Below are positions 12,691 through 24,000 of a DNA stretch of 64,000 bases, one piece after another (the first letter of the stretch is position 1; each line of letters starts with the position of its first letter). The position numbers were made by a program, and so were the translations under genes. The stretch comes from Siphonodentalium dalli (lineage: Eukaryota > Mollusca > Scaphopoda > Gadilida > Siphonodentaliidae): positions 131,411,917 through 131,475,916 of the forward strand of contig CP136066.1 in assembly GCA_032622095.1 (NCBI GenBank), given 5' to 3'. The notes under the pieces are model-generated. The model did not search any database. It saw only the letters and a program-made list of their open reading frames with translations, and was not told the DNA's origin.

Positions 12691-13481
12691 GATACTTTTT
12701 ATCACATGATCATATAATCGCTTAAATTTTTATCGAAAACAACAATAATTAACAGACAGAGAACTTTGTCCCAAAGAGCAGCGTGACGTCATTGCACGCA
12801 ACGATATTACACGTGTCTATTACGCTCGAATATTACATAGGAAAATAGTGCTAATCATGTGATAAAATAACATATAGACTTCTTGGATTCATATCAAATA
12901 AGTGCATTACTTGATTTTAATGATTTAAATAATGCAACATTTTGCTGGAGCCATTTTCATCCATGCACTGATTTCAAGGAGAACAAACTCTGCCCATCGT
13001 TCCGCCGGGGCTGAGTTGTAAAATAATATATAAATATTCGATTGTATACCGTAAAACAAACTTTGATTCTAGTACCTGAAGTTCTACTGAAAGAGCAGTG
13101 TGATGCCAGGGAAGTTAAACGAAGTAATAATAAGACAAACTAACTAAGTCAAAACAGCTCAGTGACAAAGAGACAGAGTATAAGCCATAGAGAAGGCGGT
13201 AGTTAATTAACACCTTTATTAACACCTTTGCCATACGGCTAATCTCATGTTCGTTTGTGTTCGTTGTTTAGTAGCTTTGCATTCAAATAATGCTTATAAC
13301 TCGAAAAATAAGTCATCAATGTTGGAAATAACACCACATACACATATATTGGACCCACACGCACCCACAAACCAAATTTCACCCTTCTATTCCGCTTTTT
13401 AGACCTGTGTTCGTTTATGTTCGTTTATGTTCGTTTGTGTTCGTTGTTTAGTAGGACCGCTGTAGACTAGCAGCGCCAACA

Positions 13482-13613
13482 TCGTTGGTTTGATATTAGG
13501 CCCTATATCACTCTGAGGTAACCTCATGATATCACAACCAGCCTGACGTCGAAGGCTGATATGAGGCTTCTGAGGGCTGAAATCAGGCCTATAATATCAA
13601 ACCAACCAAGTAA
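13482..13613. repeat. small inverted-repeat (MITE-like) element
   Basis: TTGGTTTGATATTAGGCC near 13494 is matched by its complement GGCCTATAATATCAAACCAA near 13584, with further nested pairing between. No target duplication could be fixed. It sits immediately right of the 8001-13459 element. Confidence 0.55.
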
Positions 13614-14215
13614 TACCCTACATGTATCTATTAATTACGGTAGTTCGCCTCTTAGTAACAGTGTAATATTGACATCACAAAAAATTGGTATCTATGCCTA
13701 TTCTAACAGTGAAATAGAATTGCACCATGTCAAAGCCATACCGTGTATTACTCAGATCGTGATGTCATAAAATCATACATGTATTACTAATTAGTGATGT
13801 CGTAAAATTATATTACTCAATTTAGGGCAAATTGAAGTGATATTCACCTAAGTACAAATGGAGTTTGATAACAAGCCATACCGTGCAAAAATGTCATATC
13901 TAATTAATAATTTTCGAACAAATTTTGGAGCGATATACATGTACCCTGTAGCCATCTGTAGGAAACTTCCTTCCAAGGGGGTGCTGTCGGAACATGTATC
14001 AAGGTGGACTCCCTCCCCAATGGGAGACTCGTATCCATGCCCATTGGAAATAAATGATAATGTGCAATGGATGAATAGGTTGCTGGCATTTCATACCATG
14101 AAAGTTTGACATAGAGATGTTTCGCACCAGGGTTCTGGACATTTCATACCAGTTCCTGTATCATGTCGACAATTCATACCTTTGAGCATACCGGTATTAT
14201 TTTTTTTTTAAATGA
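13614..14215. other. non-coding, no gene seen
   Basis: AT-rich sequence with short repeated phrases such as GTGATGTCATAAAAT and CATACCGTG. No motif-bearing frame was found. Confidence 0.45.
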
Positions 14216-14216
14216 C

Positions 14217-16262
14217 ATTAAAGGTACTCAGTCCGATTCGATTGGAGGAACGGTTTGTGGCAAAAAATGATTACTGCAGGTATTAATGGAAAGTGCTTTA
14301 AACTTATTAAAAACATGTATAACGAAGTAAAATCTAAGGTTAAAATCGGCGAATGTCTCTCAAATAGTAATCAAAGCTATTCTGGTGTTTTGCAAGGAGA
14401 AAATTTATCTTCTTTCTTATTCTCACTCTACCTAAACGACCTTGAATGTTTTTTATTGTCCAATAGAGTTCCAACTCTGAAATTTATTGAGAGTGACACA
14501 TTAACAGAAGTTGGAATGTATATAAAGTTGTTAGTACTATTGTACGCAGATGACACAGTAATTTTTGCGGAGACAGCCAAGGACATGCGTATAGCCCTGA
14601 AAGAATTCTCCGAATACTGTGAGCTTTGGAAGCTCACCGTCAATGTTGACAAAACAAAATTAATGGTATTTGGCTGTAAAAGAATCCCAAAGTCACGAAT
14701 ATTTTTCAATGGCAAACTTTTACAAATTGTTCCTCAATTCACATATCTGGGTATTATTTTTACTAGGAATGGTTCTTTCTCAAAAGCCGTGAAGCAAAAT
14801 ATAGCAATAGCCAATCGGGCCATGTTTGGCCTACTGCATATGGCGAAAGAACTAAATTTATCGATAGACATCCAATAGAACTTTTTTCTAAGACTGTAAA
14901 ACCAATACTAGTATATGGATGTGAAGTCTGGGGTTATCAGCACGTCGCATATTTAGAAATGATCCAATTAAAATTTCTCAAATATGTTTTAGGGTTAAAA
15001 CCAAGCACACCAAGTATGATGGTATACGGAGAAAAAGGAGTATATCCTTTAATTGTTGATATAAAATGTAGAATGTTAACATACTGGGATAATGTGGTTA
15101 TGTCAGACAAACAAAAAATCAACAAACTGCTGTATAATTATTTGCTCCAAAAATCTAGAGCATACACTCATCCCTGGATCGATTACATCCAGGCGTCACT
15201 AGGAGAATTAGAACTGTCTGATATCTGGACAAACCAGTTTATACACGAAATTGACCCTAAGTCGGTTAAAAATATCACACGACAAACTCTGGAAAATAAA
15301 TTTCAAAACCAGTGGAGAAACGAGATTAACTCTATGAATAAGTGTCGAAATTATCGAATCATAAAATATAAATTCACACAAGAAAAATATTTATCCCAGT
15401 AGAAACTGGATCATGGTACAATATTGATTACCAAATGAGAAAGTGCACGTACGCTGTGTGATAAGAGTGAAATAGGGAATGAATATCACTACATAATGGA
15501 CTGTAACAAATTGAACTCACTCCGAAGACGATTTTTACCCTTAAATTTGACAGAACAAAAAAAATGTCCATAATTTCAGAAAAATAATGAACCCAAAAAA
15601 CAATGTATGAATTCTACAATCTATGCGGATTCATCAAAAATCTTCGAAACTATTTTGGATCACCGCGGACCTTATCAACCCCACCATCCCATTCGCACAT
15701 TATGTGCGTATAGAATACGTTGTTATCATACCCATTTCTGTTGTTGTCTACTTTGAATATTGCACCAATGACATACCATGAACTGTATAAATATAAATAT
15801 GTCTCTTGTGTCACTTACTGTGATTTGAGTGAATAAACATTGAACTTGATGGTTCCCATATCATCATATTTCAACAACAACAACAACACCATTTTTTGAA
15901 ATGCCACTTCGTTTACCAGAATCGATTAATGCCCCAAAAATAATGCTAACCAGTCAAATATAGTATACAATTGCCCAAAACCTGTTATTTATCAATATTT
16001 TGTTCAATGAAATTTTGCGGGTTTGTCAAATATCTGACACAACAAAAGCCACTTGCTTTTTGAGTTATCCATCTTCATCCGTCCTCTTTCGACTTTTTAT
16101 TGGGCCACTAAAAATTATCGATGGTGAAAAATAATAGATTTCAAAAATCAATATCTGATCACTCTGAGCTTTGATGGGTGGGTTCAACTCAAATCAAATA
16201 TGTTTTACCCCGAAGCCAAGGAAATAGTAATATTCAAGCATTAATTCGGATTATGCATCTTT
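14217..16262 (+). mobile_element. TTAAAG-ended MITE split by a LINE
   Basis: The left end ATTAAAGGTACTCAGTCCGA is at 14217. The body resumes at about 15848 (GATGGTTCCCATATCATCAT) and ends with TTCGGATTATGCATCTTTAA near 16262. The order matches the two uninterrupted copies at 29667-30620, where the left end and body are contiguous. A 5'-truncated LINE occupies 14244-15847. Ends of the form TTAAAG/CTTTAA suggest a TTAA-targeting family (piggyBac- or Kolobok-like), but this is inference only. Confidence 0.7.
14244..15560 (+). pseudogene. 5'-truncated LINE reverse transcriptase
   Basis: The sequence enters mid-RT (WQKMITAGINGKCFKLIKNM) and carries GVLQGENLSSFLFSLYLNDL, LYADDTVIFAETAKDM, LTVNVDKTKLMVFG and FTYLGIIF, the late RT motifs of non-LTR elements. 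After stop 14876-14878 and a frame change it continues at 14959-15402 (VYGCEVWGYQHVAYLEMIQL). After a TAG at about 15400 a CX2C...HX4C knuckle (TLCDKSEIGNEYHYIMDC) follows. Truncation at the 5' end is typical of LINE insertion, and the 3' end is near 15847 after a GAATAAACATTGAACT tail. The clade is uncertain (Jockey/CR1/RTE-like). The copy is inactive. Confidence 0.75.
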
Positions 16263-16840
16263 AACTTTGTCGCGACAATTTCAATTTGTTCATTTTGTTT
16301 CGCAAAAAAAAAGAAAGAAATATGTTAACATGTAAATGTCGGGTTGTCATCATCACGAACGTTAAATCATGATCATGTTCGCTTTCATTAAGTTAACACG
16401 ATTAAAATAATTTTTCACATACATGTACGAATGACCATTCATCATTTTTGGGAATCAACGAAACATACCAATATATGGTGTGAAATGACCAAAAACATGG
16501 TACGAAACAATTAAATGTGTCATTCAAATCAAGGGTACAAACTGGCCAGAGTAGGAAAAGTCGTTTGAGCCATCCAACAGACCTGGGTGAATCGCCGGGC
16601 GATCGGTCTTCCACAGTAAGGATGCATCTGGGAAGAGGGGAGTCAATCTAATTAACTGTTATCTATAACCAATACTTAAAAACAATAACAATTTATTCTG
16701 ATTTCTTTTGAAACACACAGAATAATTATTTACTGAGAATATTCAATATAAACATGTACAAATTCTCAAACAAAGGGAATTTCAATGTTCAAGAAATTTA
16801 GAGTCCCCTCTTACTATGGGAGGCCCTTTTCACATTTATT
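16263..16840. other. non-coding, no gene seen
   Basis: AT-rich spacer between the split MITE and the CTTAAGC minisatellite. No terminal repeats or coding motif were seen. Confidence 0.4.
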
Positions 16841-16844
16841 ATTT

Positions 16845-17010
16845 ATTTGCGCTCAAGCACAAATATTTGCGCTTAAGCATAAATAATTTGGGCTTAAGCG
16901 AATGTGATTTGCGCTTAAGCACAAATATGTGTCTATCAATTTGTTTGCGCTTAAGCGAAAATCATTTGTGCTTAAGTGTAAATGATTTGCACTTAAGCGC
17001 AAATACCTAA
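16845..17010 (+). repeat. TTTGCGCTTAAGC minisatellite
   Basis: About eight degenerate copies of a 20-22 bp unit built on (A)TTTGCGCTTAAGC(A/G)(C/A)AAAT. A smaller related cluster is at 17988-18040 (CACTTAAGCGCAAATGATTT), so the two clusters flank about 1 kb. Each unit contains the palindrome GCTTAAGC. The short frame at 16816-17010 is a translation of this repeat. Confidence 0.75.
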
Positions 17011-17099
17011 CACTCCTTTACTTCCCTCTGATTGTGAATGATGGAGTCCATCTAATTGTATATTATTATGGGCCCATAGTAGTAGCCCATACAGACTCG

Positions 17100-17470
17100 A
17101 AAGTTGAAAAGTCAAAAGCATCTCTGTCTCTGGTGTCCCAAAAATTGGTGCCTCATTCCCAGAGCTCTAGTATATTTTATTAAAGGGACATCTCCTGCAC
17201 AAATATATACCATTTCCATGGTCATAGAAGGGGAATTAGAGGTTACTGGGGGCTTGCTTCCCTCGTGATGTACATGTACTTATTTAATAGAAATAGGGGA
17301 AAAACATATTTTCATATTATCAGCATCCCTGTCCCTAAGAATTTGTGTCTCCATCCCAGAGATCTATTAAATTTTATAAAAGAGACATATCCTGTACAGA
17401 TCTATACCATTTCCATGGTCATAAAAGGTATCTAGGGATCACTGGGGATTGCTTCCCTCATATGATGGGC
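17100..17470 (+). repeat. tandem duplication of about 185 bp
   Basis: Two diverged copies (about 17100-17280 and 17300-17470) share GCATC(T/C)CTGTC, CCCAGAG, ACCATTTCCATGGTCATA and TTGCTTCCCTC in the same order. No coding content was seen. Confidence 0.65.
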
Positions 17471-17487
17471 CTATATAGACTTGAGTG

Positions 17488-17915
17488 CAAGCCTGCAAAT
17501 AGCGTGTCTGTCATTTGAATTTAGTGACGCTACACCGCATAGTGGGCTAGCATCACTAAATTTACCCTCTGGGGACCTCATTCTGCTTAGGGCCCTCAAC
17601 TGCTATGGCAGTCCTAGGATCAGATTGAAGTTCCCCAGTCGAAGTTGGTGATGTTCACCTATTTTGGAGCCTCTATTATTGATTTTATCTTCTGCAAATT
17701 AGGGGATATAGAAACTTCCCAGATGGGAAAACGTAACTAAAAACAATGTTAATTTGATACCATAGTTACTTCACAGAAGATGAGGCATAAGCAGAATGAG
17801 GTCCCCAGAGGGTAAATTTAGTTATGCTAGCCCGCTATGCAGGGCGGTAGCATCACTAAATTCACCCTCTGTGGACCTCATTCTGCAAATGACAGACACG
17901 CTATTTGCAGGCTTG
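17488..17915. mobile_element. hAT-like MITE with 8-bp target duplication
   Basis: The element is 428 bp, flanked by perfect 8-bp repeats CTTGAGTG at 17480-17487 and 17916-17923. Termini are a 30-bp inverted repeat starting CAAGCCTGCAAATAGCGTGT. Interior arms are also inverted (TAGCATCACTAAATT(T/C)ACCC with its complement), giving a foldback shape. C...G ends with an 8-bp duplication suit hAT-type non-autonomous elements. Confidence 0.75.
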
Positions 17916-18049
17916 CTTGAGTGATGTGTTAGGCCTATGCCATTTAAAATTAATTCAGGGAGATCAATGCATTAATATCTATTTCCACTTAAGCGCAAAT
18001 GATTTGTGATTAAACGTAAAATATTTGCACTTAAGTAATTGTATGTCAT

Positions 18050-19576
18050 AATTTGCAAAGTTCTGTCAAATTCTTGTTAAAATATGACTAGATTCATAAC
18101 GGTGATATTTGGTTAAATTTCATACTGAGTTATGTATAATCGAATTATTGAGGGATCGGGAGGGACTTGGATCATACGAATGACATCTATTCATTGCTCC
18201 AATTATCTCTTAACATGAGCAATACAAAATGAAGTCACATTTCCGAACCAGTTCCATACAGCAGAACCCGATCTAGAAGATATTAGCGAAAAAACGTCAA
18301 ATTCCCTCTTTCAGCTGTCATTTGGACGACCATCTTGGGCGGGGAGTTCCAATTTTACCCTAAAAATGTGGCATTATATCTCTCAGAGTCATGCGTACTG
18401 AATATGACTAATTTTAAGTCGTATATTTCATGGTAAGATTACTTGCGACATTTAGTAAATCATATAACCACGAAACAATCTTTAAATTTGGAAAACCCCT
18501 TAAAAGAGGGGTTAAATTGAAATTCCAGCGTGGCTCCATATCTATTAAATACCAATACGTATGTAAATATGTACATATGTCCGCATATGTGCAAAGTTTC
18601 ATGCTTTAGTCAGACAAATTAATAATTGTCTTGAAATTTTTATTTAATCTACTCCACTGTGTTATAGTGGACCATGGTGAATATTTATCGTCGTTTTATT
18701 TGCACCGAGTGAACTACTGCAAATCGTCACACCGACATGACATTGGGAATTCCCATGTTTATTTATATATTTCTGACGTCACAGGAATATAGTTTCTTCA
18801 AACATCGCCATCAGAGACCCCTAGCGTTCTTTCACGTTCTAATCATTGATTTCGAATTCCTAATCATTGGTTTGACTGGAAATAGTATATTGCGCAATTA
18901 GATATTTAATTGAAAGAACGTCATTAATTTTGCATTGGTAATAATTTCTATCTTTTAAATATAAGAATGACAATAAGGTATATTAGTTTTATAAGGATAA
19001 TCATTGCTTGTGAAAAATCGTCTATTGGTTTGAAATATCTTTATTGATTAAGAAAATATGGCTATTGAAACGGAGTGTACGTTTATTGAAAATGCGCGAA
19101 TCTTACTAATTGTGTGTTATTAGATATTAGTTGAACAATGAATACTATTAAATTAAAATAGAACATTAATTTTGCATCGGTCAACATTGATTATGAATCT
19201 ATATCTATTAAAACGGAACTGTCTCTTATTGAATCCAAGAACGATTATTGGTTTGGAAATGGATTATATTGGTTTGAAAATAGAGACTATTGTTTTCACA
19301 AACCACCATTAACTTTTATTTCATGTAATTTCCGACCGAATGGCCGCCCATATATTACATTTCTTGAATTTGTAAATTTATTTTAAATATGATACGCCTA
19401 TTCGAGATACCATGTAAACACCATTTGAAGGGACGTATAATTCTACTTATTTAGTTCCTTCTAACATTCACATCCGCGAATAATGACGAATAGTCGACTA
19501 TTAAACGATGTACATAATTCTAGAAGACATGATTACTCTCATACATAAACTATCGGAAATGCATGGGAAAGGTCTA
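18050..19576. other. 3' flank of the transporter gene, non-coding
   Basis: No coding motif was found. From about 18830 to 19310 the sequence repeatedly uses short phrases of the type TATTGGTTTGAAA and ATTGAAA, perhaps an old degenerate repeat. On the minus strand, AATAAA hexamers at 19377-19382 and 19315-19320 lie 195-265 bp past the transporter stop and could serve as polyadenylation signals. Confidence 0.4.
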
Positions 19577-19750
19577 TTATTTCACTGCATATGCGTTCGA
19601 TATGCGCACAGTATCAGTTGATTTGCGAAACAATGCACTAATTTCATCGATTGTCTTGTTCTTGGTCTCTGGTAGAGATTTGAATGTGAATATCCAGAAC
19701 AGCGCCAGCAATACTGTGAATGGTATGAAGGAATAGTCTCCGATTGCTAT
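19577..19750 (-). CDS. SLC2A/GLUT-type sugar transporter, terminal exon
   Basis: On the minus strand a good acceptor (ttcttacag) precedes 19750. The exon encodes 57 residues, then TAA at 19577-19579. It starts with the last membrane helix ([16 protein letters not shown]) and continues into [17 protein letters not shown]. The PETK...T.DEI..LF signature follows helix 12 in facilitative glucose transporters. The remaining about 20 residues (ending NAYAVK) are a short cytosolic tail. The exon begins in phase 0, exactly continuing the phase-0 end of the exon at 59417-59544. The full protein would be a 12-helix plasma-membrane uniporter for hexoses or related substrates; the exact subtype cannot be read from the C-terminus. 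Upstream exons lie beyond the window. Confidence 0.85.
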   Translation of the reverse strand: MAIGDYSFIPFTVLLALFWIFTFKSLPETKNKTIDEISALFRKSTDTVRISNAYAVK

Positions 19751-20167
19751 CTGTAAGAACAGAGGTGAAGGAAATTATAAACAATACTATAATAAACGAC
19801 ACGTTTGAGTTGGAAGGTTTTTCACCACTAGCTGTCTGATGATTATGCAGTCGATATATATAGTACGCAGGTGGCTATATGAGTTACAGAGTCGGGGAGC
19901 GAGTGCACATGTGAGGTAACTTAAGAATGGCCTTCACCTGATACATGTGATACATTATTAAATGATGAAATCTTGTTTATTAGCTTTGTACATCATATCT
20001 AGATAATTAAAATGGTGAATTAACAACTGTGTATGAACGTTACATAGGAAGTCGTTCTATCGCCGGTTTGTGATAGTTCGGGCATGATTTGTTACGGTTC
20101 CAAATTAGACATTTTCGCGAGTTTTGTTCAAAGTTAAAACGCAATTTTTGAGCCATCTATGTGATAA

Positions 20168-20545
20168 ATCGATTAAGTTTTCCACTCTCTCACAATGTAT
20201 GGTCCCAAAATAACGTAAAAATAACGAAAATTTTGCGAGTCATAACAAAGATGAAAACCGCGAATTGTAATATCTCGATCGGTTCTCTCGATCGATCGAT
20301 CGATCGAGTCGGTTCTCTCCCAATTTAATCGGTTCTATACGGGAAATACGATGACTATTATTTGGAAGGATACGTGAAAATAAACCAGTAAACACAATGA
20401 AAGAATGCAATTTGCGTGAAACTGTGAAGACTGAATATTTTTTCCAACAAACCAATCAAAGTGCATGGTCGACTGATTCAAAATGCCATCCAGTTGATTT
20501 AAGGTCGGTCGGGGCTCCTAAACCATCGATGGTGCAATGACCGCC
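20168..20545. repeat. repeat unit U, first copy
   Basis: About 370 bp containing CTCTCACAATGTATGGTCCC, a palindromic (TCGA)n run at about 20283-20310, and CAATCAAAGTGCATGGTCGA. An approximately 95% identical copy is at 23213-23573, inside the LINE RT region. The minus-strand 71-codon frame present in both copies is a by-product of the duplication and has no known motif. Confidence 0.75.
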
Positions 20546-20860
20546 TTTCACTCTTGTGTGAGTGTCAGAACCCGTTGACATTGTTGTGTATTTCGATCGG
20601 AGGGCGCAGCTGAGGCTAGACTGGGTTACTTGGGAGTGTTTTCGGAGGTATTGTTTCCGATTTTTCTCTCTCATCCTCCCATGTGCACGGGCGCGGGTGA
20701 AAGCATGTATTTGCAATTTGTAGAGGCAGTTTTGTTCGTTGTTTGAATGAGATAATTATTCGATGGCTTACGGGTACGACAAGCGTTTCCTACCCCGCCC
20801 AGGGAAGTCAACAATGCCCCGGGAGCCATCTATAGGACGTAATCCCGCTAACCTAGTTGT
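20546..20860. repeat. spacer with a dispersed repeat segment
   Basis: 20735-20835 (GAGATAATTATTCGATGGCT, ACGGGTACGACAA) resembles 54316-54420 in the same orientation, so the segment appears on both outer sides of the SGNH LINE. The rest has no motif. It could be the 3' UTR of another LINE family. Confidence 0.5.
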
Positions 20861-21015
20861 TGATACAAGATACAAGTTACAAGATTCAAGATTTTATTGC
20901 AATAACACCTCAATGGGCAGTTGCAAGCATATAACATATAATATAAAACATACATATACAATAATAGCATGAATTAAATAAAACCCGACTAAGTCCAAAT
21001 TTATATTCAGTATAC

Positions 21016-24000
21016 TCACTCACAAGTTGTTCTTATAATTATTATGCACTTGATGAAATCTGCCGTTTTTTCAAAGAAGGACCGGATCATGTCGCATATG
21101 ATATTTATGGTATCAATGTGCCTATTTTCCATTATATAATTAAATTTATTGTCTTCTGTCATTCTGTGGAAATCGGTTATATACTCGCCTATTGCTGCGA
21201 AAGAACTAATGCGAATGTTTTCGTATGCCGGATAATTCATAACAAAGTGTGATTCGGTCTCAACCGAGTTTGTCCTGCAGAACAGGACATATTCTATCTC
21301 TGACGGGGGATATAGGATATATTCTATATCTGACGGGGGCTGTTTGTGTCTTCCCTTCTCAATCTCAAGCTTGTGATAACTTACGCGTAACCTTGTGAAG
21401 AGAGTTCTCGCGTCAGCAGATTTGGTATTGGTAATATACGGTTCCACCTCATCTCGTATCTCGTATCATCAAAAACGTCCTTCACAAAACAGTTAATGTG
21501 ATCTATTTTCAGCTTTTTTATCAGTTCTTGTTCTTGAATTCCACTCGACTGACTGTTTTCGGCAATATCGATTCCAAGCTTCTGCAGTAATACACTACAC
21601 GATTCCGTGGATAATTTCGAATTAGTTGATTCAACGTAGGCCGCATAAACTAATGTATGACGCTTTGACATAGAAATTTTATTCCTATATCCGAAACTCT
21701 TTAAAACCGCGTCATTAAATACGGGAAATCTACCCAGTTCTGCACGAGAAGCATGGTTCGACGCTTTTCTATTTATACAAAGTACATTTTTGCAGAATTT
21801 TAATTGAACCTGCTCGCAAGGTAAAGAATCAGTATGCAGATTCGGCACATCTCCCAGCCATACTTCACAACCATACAACATTACTGGTTTTATTAGTTTA
21901 TCAAACAACTTGCATTTTGTAGGGGTCGTTAGCTGAAGTCTTGATGGAATATATTGTGTTAGGAAAAACATTGATTTTAATGCCTTTGCACTCAAATGCT
22001 CCTGCGATTTTAACGTTTTGCCAGTTGCACTGAATTTTAGACCCAAATACATATAATCCCCAACCATTTCCAGTGGCTTCGATCTAAATATGAATTTCGG
22101 TTCATATTTTGACTTGCGAGATCTGAAAACCATGCATTTTGTTTTATTTACATTAACAGTGAGACTATTATCTGTTGCATAATTTTCCAAGTTACTCAAG
22201 CATTTCTGTAAACCTTCTTTCGTTTCCGATATTATAACAAGGTCATCTGCGAATAAAAGATGACTGCATGATCGGCCGATTATTTAGAATAACGGGATAG
22301 CAAGTCGAGTCAAATGAATACCTTATATACATTTTAAACAGCGTGGGTGAAATTGAAGAGCCTTGTCTTACTCCAATAGTTGATAGAAGTTGTGGTCCAA
22401 CGCCTGCCTCTGTTTTCACACCTATGTAGCTTGCTTGATACATTGAACGTATACACTGATTTATTTTACCAGAAATTCCATAATCACGTATTTTGTGTAA
22501 CATTAACGATCTATCTACTGAGTCGAACGCTTTTTTGAAATCAATGAATGCAGCATAAATGGGCTTATTTTTCTGCTTGTATTTCTTCACAATGGTATTT
22601 AAAACAAATGCACTATCAATTGTACTACGATTCGTTCGAAAACCAAACTGATTGTCACTGATCAGATCATTCTCCTCGAGGTGGTTATTTATCCTGGTGT
22701 TAATTATTTTGTTGAAAAGTTTACCTACGTTATTTGTCAGAGCAATCGGGCGATAATTATTCGGATCATGTCGATCTCCCTTTTTATAGAGCGTTTTTAT
22801 GAGTGAAAAACTCCAATGTTTAGGGTAATGTCCGGAACATAACACTAGATTGAACAGTTTTGTTATCTCATCTATTATCTCTGGTACTACTGATTTAAGA
22901 AATTCATTTGAAATATTTCCATTTTCAGAAGATTTCCTATTTTTCAAGAGCTTAAGGCATTTGAGTATTTCTTCCGATGTTATCGCTTCGTCGCTAATAT
23001 TTTGATCTATATCTATGCGCGGCGTTCCCCGCACACGGTCATTTTCGTCTCGTGAAATTATTTCTTTACATAAAAGTTCTTTTAAAAAATCTACACATCC
23101 ATCAGGGTGCAAATAATTCATTTCAACTTTTCGTGGTCTAAGACCAATAATGATACGCCAATATTCCGAAGGGTCACTTGTCTCAGTATCATCCAGGTTT
23201 TCCGATATATACTCTCTCACAATGTATGGTCCCAAATAACGTAAAAATAACGAAAATTTTGCGAGTCATAACAAAGACGAAAACCGCGAATTGTAATATC
23301 TCGATCGGTTCTCTCGATCGATCGATCGATCGAGTCGGTTCTCTCCCAATTTAATCGGTTCTATACGGGAAATACGATGACTATTATTTGGAAGGATACG
23401 TGGAAATAAACCAGTAAACACAACGAAAGAATGCAATTTGCGTGAAACTGTGAAGACTGAATATTTTTTCCAACAAACCAATCAAAGTGCATGGTCGACT
23501 GATTCAAAATGCCATCCAGTTGATTTAATGTCGGTTGGGGCTCCTAAACTATTGATGGTGCAATGCCCGCCAGGTGGTTATTTATCTGGTGTTAATTATT
23601 TTGTTGAAAAGTTTACCTAGGTTATTTGTCAGAGCAATCGGGCGATAATTATTCGGATCATGTCGATCTCCCTTTTTATAGAGCGTCTTTATGAGTGAAA
23701 AACTCCAATGTTTAGATAATGTCCGGAACATAACACTAGATTGAACAGTTTTGTTATCTCATCTATTATCTCTGGTACTACTGATTTAAGAAATTCATTT
23801 GAAATATTTCCATTTTCAGAAGATTTCCTATTTTTCAAGAGCTTAAGGCATTTGAGTATTTCTTCCGATGTTATCGCTTCGTCGCTAATATTTTGATCTA
23901 TATCTATGCGCGGCGTTCCCCGCACACGGTCATTTTCGTCTCGTGAAATTATTTCTTTACATAAAAGTTCTTTTAAAAAATCTACACATTCATCGGGGTG

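Larger units (their letters stand above)
7993..13467. mobile_element. long-TIR DNA element with 8-bp target duplication
   Basis: The element proper is 8001-13459, bounded by direct 8-bp repeats CTGTAGAC at 7993-8000 and 13460-13467. Ends are inverted: left GGGTCCTACTAAACAACGAA, right the reverse complement with one mismatch. Arms carry 10-bp subrepeats (ACGAACACAA). The left arm is interrupted: its first about 58 bp are at 8001-8058 and its remaining about 205 bp resume at 11529-11740, matching the right arm 13200-13459 in order. Without the insert at 8059-11528 the element would be about 1,990 bp with about 260-bp TIRs. The internal region 11740-13200 has no transposase, so it is non-autonomous. 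An 8-bp duplication fits hAT-like, P-like or Mutator-like groups; the superfamily is undecided. Confidence 0.8.

Noticed and set aside
8001-13459. Possible transposase gene inside the long-TIR element
   Set aside because: No frame over 100 codons and no DDE or zinc-finger motif; the element is non-autonomous.
20240-20455. 71-codon minus-strand frame conserved at 23266-23481
   Set aside because: Conservation is explained by duplication of unit U; it includes a (TCGA)n run and lacks any motif.
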